Below are positions 61,649-64,000 of a stretch of 64,000 nucleotides of DNA, in pieces. Every line of letters begins with the position of its first letter. The first letter of the stretch is position 1. The DNA lies in the NCBI RefSeq assembly GCF_000196495.1, contig NC_011313.1:186001-250000 (forward strand), in the 5' to 3' direction. This DNA comes from Aliivibrio salmonicida LFI1238 (lineage in GTDB: Bacteria; Pseudomonadota; Gammaproteobacteria; Enterobacterales; Vibrionaceae). The notes beneath the pieces are model-generated. The model saw nothing but the letters and a program-made list of their open reading frames with translations, did no database searches and had not been told where the DNA came from. A program made the translations under genes and the position numbers.

Positions 61649-61861
61649 TTATTTCCAACCTGAAAGCCAATTTTCTTGGTCTTTTAATTCTTTCCAATCC
61701 AGAGATTCTGCTCGTTTTGTTATTACGGCTTCTATTAAACAATGTGTTACTTCATTGTCTTCAAATTCAATTTCAGTAATTAAAAAATGTTTTTCTTTTT
61801 TGATCGGATTAACGGCCGTCCATTTACTATTTAAGAGTTTTTTGGGATTAATTTGATTCAT
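61649..61861 (-). CDS. TIGR02450-family Trp-rich small protein
   Basis: A 70-residue protein, NPKKLLNSKWTAVNPIKKEKHF at the front and SLDWKELKDQENWLSGWK at the end, matching the small conserved TIGR02450 family of unknown function. AAGGAATAATA before the ATG is a good ribosome-binding site. An opposing plus-strand frame of similar length is its shadow. It is convergent with the exonuclease gene. Confidence 0.85.
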   Translation of the reverse strand: MNQINPKKLLNSKWTAVNPIKKEKHFLITEIEFEDNEVTHCLIEAVITKRAESLDWKELKDQENWLSGWK

Positions 61862-62031
61862 TATTATTCCTTAGAGAATGGTTTCTAATTGATCATGATG
61901 TGGTTTACAAAGCATAGATCAAATTGATTCAGTTATTGAGTAGAGGAGATTGTTTTTAAGCAAAAACTGCATTTCAATCTACAAAGTGCTATTATTGAAC
62001 AAGTGTTCAAGTTTTTTGAGAGTAACTTATT

Positions 62032-62610
62032 ATGGCAAAATCAGCCAAATTTAACAGAGATGATGTGATTGAAAAAGCCACCAATCTTTATTGGGAAAAA
62101 GGCTTTCACGCCACATCAATGCGTAATCTTCAAGACGTGATTGATATGCGCCCTGGCAGTATTTACGCGACATTTGGCAGTAAAGAAGGGCTATTCAAAG
62201 AAGTATTAAACAAATACACCGAAATGGGTGTTGCCCACATTGCTGAATGCAAAGCGAATACGACATCGCCTTTGTCTGCTTTAAAAGAGTTTGTCACGTT
62301 GAATATTATTGGCAATAAAGGGCCACTACCAAGCCGTATGTGTATGCTGGCAAAAACGATTGCAGAATTAACGGAAGAAAACGCAGAATTGCTCGCTGAA
62401 GCAAAGAAAATGCTCGTTATCATGGAAGGTCAATTTATTACTTTGTTAGAAGAAGCACAGCAGCAAGGTGAGTTAAGCAAAGACAAAGATGTGGCTCAAT
62501 TGGCACGTTTTGTTCAAGTACAAATTATGGGATTAAGAGCTTATGCTTGTGCAAGTAATGGCGATGCACCTTTAGAGAAAATGATTGATGATATGTTTGT
62601 GTCACTCTAA
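62032..62610 (+). CDS. TetR-family transcriptional regulator
   Basis: A 192-residue regulator. The N-terminal HTH is RDDVIEKATNLYWEKGFHATSM, then DMRPGSIYATFGSKEGLFKEVLNKY. The C-terminal ligand domain is helical with three Cys/Met-rich spots (MCMLAKTIAE). It is 55 bases upstream of soxR on the same strand. Target genes are not evident; auto-regulation is likely for the family. Confidence 0.9.
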   Translation: MAKSAKFNRDDVIEKATNLYWEKGFHATSMRNLQDVIDMRPGSIYATFGSKEGLFKEVLNKYTEMGVAHIAECKANTTSPLSALKEFVTLNIIGNKGPLPSRMCMLAKTIAELTEENAELLAEAKKMLVIMEGQFITLLEEAQQQGELSKDKDVAQLARFVQVQIMGLRAYACASNGDAPLEKMIDDMFVSL

Positions 62611-62665
62611 AAGAGAGCAACGTTACGTTTATTCAGCTTAATTTATCAATATCATGGAGTGATTA

Positions 62666-63112
62666 ATGTTAAATGAAAAAACATTGCTGACGATCGGCAT
62701 GCTTTCAGAGCGAAGTGGTGTTGCCGATTCTGCATTGCGATTCTATGAAACTAAAAATCTCATTGCCTCTATCCGAACGGCAGGAAATCAGCGCCGTTTT
62801 CATCCGTCAATGTTAAGGCGCATTGCGCTTATTCAAGTGGCTCAGCTTGTTGGTTTTACGCTAGAAGAAATAACGAAAGAGTTAGCTGACTTACCCATGA
62901 AGGAAACGGCGACAAGACGTGATTGGGAAAAGGTCGCAAAGAAATGGCAAAAAGATCTCGATAAAAAAATTGAACAAATCCAGTCTCTTAAAGAAAACTT
63001 AACCGGATGTATTGGCTGTGGTTGTTTGAGTATGGATAGATGTCAGTTATTAAACCCTGATGATATTTTGCATGAAGAGGGCAATGGTGCTCAACGCTTG
63101 TTATTAAAATAA
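62666..63112 (+). CDS. soxR: Redox-sensitive transcriptional activator SoxR
   Basis: A 148-residue MerR-family regulator. The winged HTH reads TIGMLSERSGVADSALRFYETKNLI. After a dimerisation helix the [2Fe-2S] ligands are Cys115, Cys118, Cys120 and Cys126 (CIGCGC, then C five residues on), all present. It senses redox-cycling compounds. TGGAGTGATTA precedes the ATG. No soxS is adjacent, as in most non-enteric bacteria, where SoxR directly controls a few pumps and reductases. Confidence 0.95.
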   Translation: MLNEKTLLTIGMLSERSGVADSALRFYETKNLIASIRTAGNQRRFHPSMLRRIALIQVAQLVGFTLEEITKELADLPMKETATRRDWEKVAKKWQKDLDKKIEQIQSLKENLTGCIGCGCLSMDRCQLLNPDDILHEEGNGAQRLLLK

Positions 63113-63753
63113 GTGTCTATTTTTGTGATGGTATTTTTATCTATCAGGCCAAAGAGTAGATGATGGCAGTACCAGCGAGTCATTGGGGTTACTTGGCTTT
63201 TATAAAAGACAGCAAGTTATGGTATAACAAAAAGTTGAATGCCCTGTGTTGGCAAAGAAATCAATAGTAAGTTAGCCGTACTATTTGCTGTAAAAATCAG
63301 AATAATGAAAGAATATCAAGACTACAAAAGAGCAAGCTTACAGTCTTTCAAACTAAGCCTTAAGAGCCATGGGTATGTGTCTTTATGCTCGTTGGCAACT
63401 TGGAATAATAATTTTCCTAAAGAGAAAGACGCGTCATTGTCACCGAAGAGAACTCATACTTTGTTAATCTCTGGCCCTAAAACTGACGAGTAATCTCAAC
63501 TCACTGAGTCCCATTTAATCATGGACTTAGTTTAGTTAAATTGTCGTGGGGCATTGAATGCTCTTTGTTGTGACATGATGTGGCTCCGTTTACCAGTAGA
63601 GTTTTAGATTAACACTGATTGCAGTAAATGATGATAAATCTATAGGTAGAGTATAGATAAGGGAGTTTCAATTTGTCAGGAACCTCGGTAAAGTAGCGAC
63701 TATCGTAATGGCATTGCCAAAAAGTAAGTTTTGTTTATCAAGAGAATATAAAT
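63113..63753. other. Long intergenic region after soxR
   Basis: About 640 bases. One frame of 84 codons (63239-63493) exists but has no ribosome-binding site and no recognisable pattern, so I do not call it. A stem ACTGAGTCC / GGACTTAGT (63503-63531) with A/T-rich sequence after it may be a weak terminator. The promoter of the gene at 63754 should lie in the last 150 bases. Confidence 0.45.
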
Positions 63754-64000
63754 ATGACCAACGAAGTAGATATGATCACTAATCTAGAAGATTTAGAAAC
63801 GTTCTTAATTTCTGTAGAAAGCGGTGGTTTAGGGCTAACGAATGTTGCAGGTATTGCTATGGCAACCAATAATAAAGACGGTCGTCGCTTTGTTGCCGTA
63901 TTGGATGATAAACACCAACTCTTATTCTCTCGTTGGGTAACCGAAGACGTTTTTCAAACGGGGCAAGATCTCGTTCGTAATGGCACAAATCGTACGACTC
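63754..64000 (+). CDS. Unidentified protein, 5' part (runs off the window)
   Basis: ATG at 63754, preceded by AAGAGAATATAAAT, opens a frame with no stop for 82 codons to the window end. The start is MTNEVDMITNLEDLETFLIS, followed by GLGLTNVAGIAMATNNKDGRRFVAVLDDK split by short turns. No signal peptide or membrane segment is visible. I do not recognise the family from this part. Confidence 0.7.
   Translation, partial: MTNEVDMITNLEDLETFLISVESGGLGLTNVAGIAMATNNKDGRRFVAVLDDKHQLLFSRWVTEDVFQTGQDLVRNGTNRTT

Noticed and set aside
61623..61856. 77-codon plus-strand frame opposite the TIGR02450 gene
   Set aside because: Antisense shadow; the minus-strand frame matches a known small family and has a ribosome-binding site.
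63239..63493. 84-codon plus-strand frame after soxR
   Set aside because: No ribosome-binding site at either ATG, low-complexity Ser/Lys composition and no recognisable pattern; treated as chance openness.

Overview
The window reads as chromosomal DNA of a marine gamma-proteobacterium of the genus Aliivibrio (Vibrionaceae). The sequence is A+T rich. Several neighbourhoods are familiar from that group: maoP-hdfR, an otn/ygb-type tetronate operon, a clade-3 KatA catalase, a three-domain AA10 chitin LPMO, and DUF3316- and DUF3103-like secreted proteins. The insertion-sequence load is heavy and several genes carry fresh-looking lesions. This fits the IS-rich, decaying genomes of the A. salmonicida / A. 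wodanis / A. logei group better than A. fischeri, but the species is my inference.

Layout. 1-5.0 kb: cytochrome bo3 quinol oxidase operon cyoABCDE on the minus strand, with cyoB broken by one extra base in a G5 run. 5.6-7.9 kb: a four-gene cassette of two DUF1538 membrane proteins, a PII-like protein and a CBS-pair protein. 8-12.3 kb: a DUF3103-like secreted protein, an orphan protein, a CHASE3-type chemoreceptor and two small orphan genes, ended by IS66 copy 1 (12.3-14.6 kb). 14.7-27.7 kb: mostly core genes, namely a QEGLA metallopeptidase-like protein, maoP/hdfR, an RsgA-type GTPase, MgtE, a cytoplasmic OpuAC-like protein, SulP plus Usp, an EamA exporter, an NTF2-like protein, and a LysR gene with an internal amber codon. 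27.7-32.9 kb: a wreck of nested mobile elements, where a phoX remnant, IS91 copy A, a truncated IS66 copy 2 carrying an IS982-type element, and a torA remnant abut. 33-39.7 kb: a CpxRA-like pair with a frameshifted regulator, a CusRS-like pair, a frameshifted K+ channel, ogt and an ArsR-type regulator.

39.8-46.3 kb: two identical direct IS91 copies (B and C) bracket a 3.65-kb, very A+T-rich segment that looks like a captured small plasmid. It has a DnaA box, helically phased iteron-like repeats, a family of interspersed 24-bp repeats, a large inverted repeat placed like an oriT in front of a truncated, possibly mobilisation, gene, a winged-helix protein, an acyltransferase and orphans. 46.3-50.2 kb: the remaining otnK'-otnC-otnI-permease operon, with the kinase beheaded by IS91 C. 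50.3-58.3 kb: gfa, a patatin-like lipase, katA, trhO, an LPMO and the ABC-F gene ybiT. 58.4-60.7 kb: IS66 copy 3 with a clean 8-bp target duplication inside a small frameshifted gene. 60.9-64 kb: a DEDDh exonuclease, a TIGR02450 protein, a TetR regulator, soxR, and the 5' end of an unrecognised gene.

Themes. Respiration and redox genes (cyo, torA remnant, katA, soxR, gfa), ion homeostasis (DUF1538 pair, MgtE, SulP, K+ channel) and envelope sensing dominate. At least nine loci carry disrupting lesions: cyoB, the LysR gene, phoX, torA, the CpxR-like regulator, the K+ channel, otnK, the plasmid gene and the small gene at 60.8 kb. The IS91 copies appear to be responsible for several of the deletions. 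No rRNA, tRNA or CRISPR array was seen.
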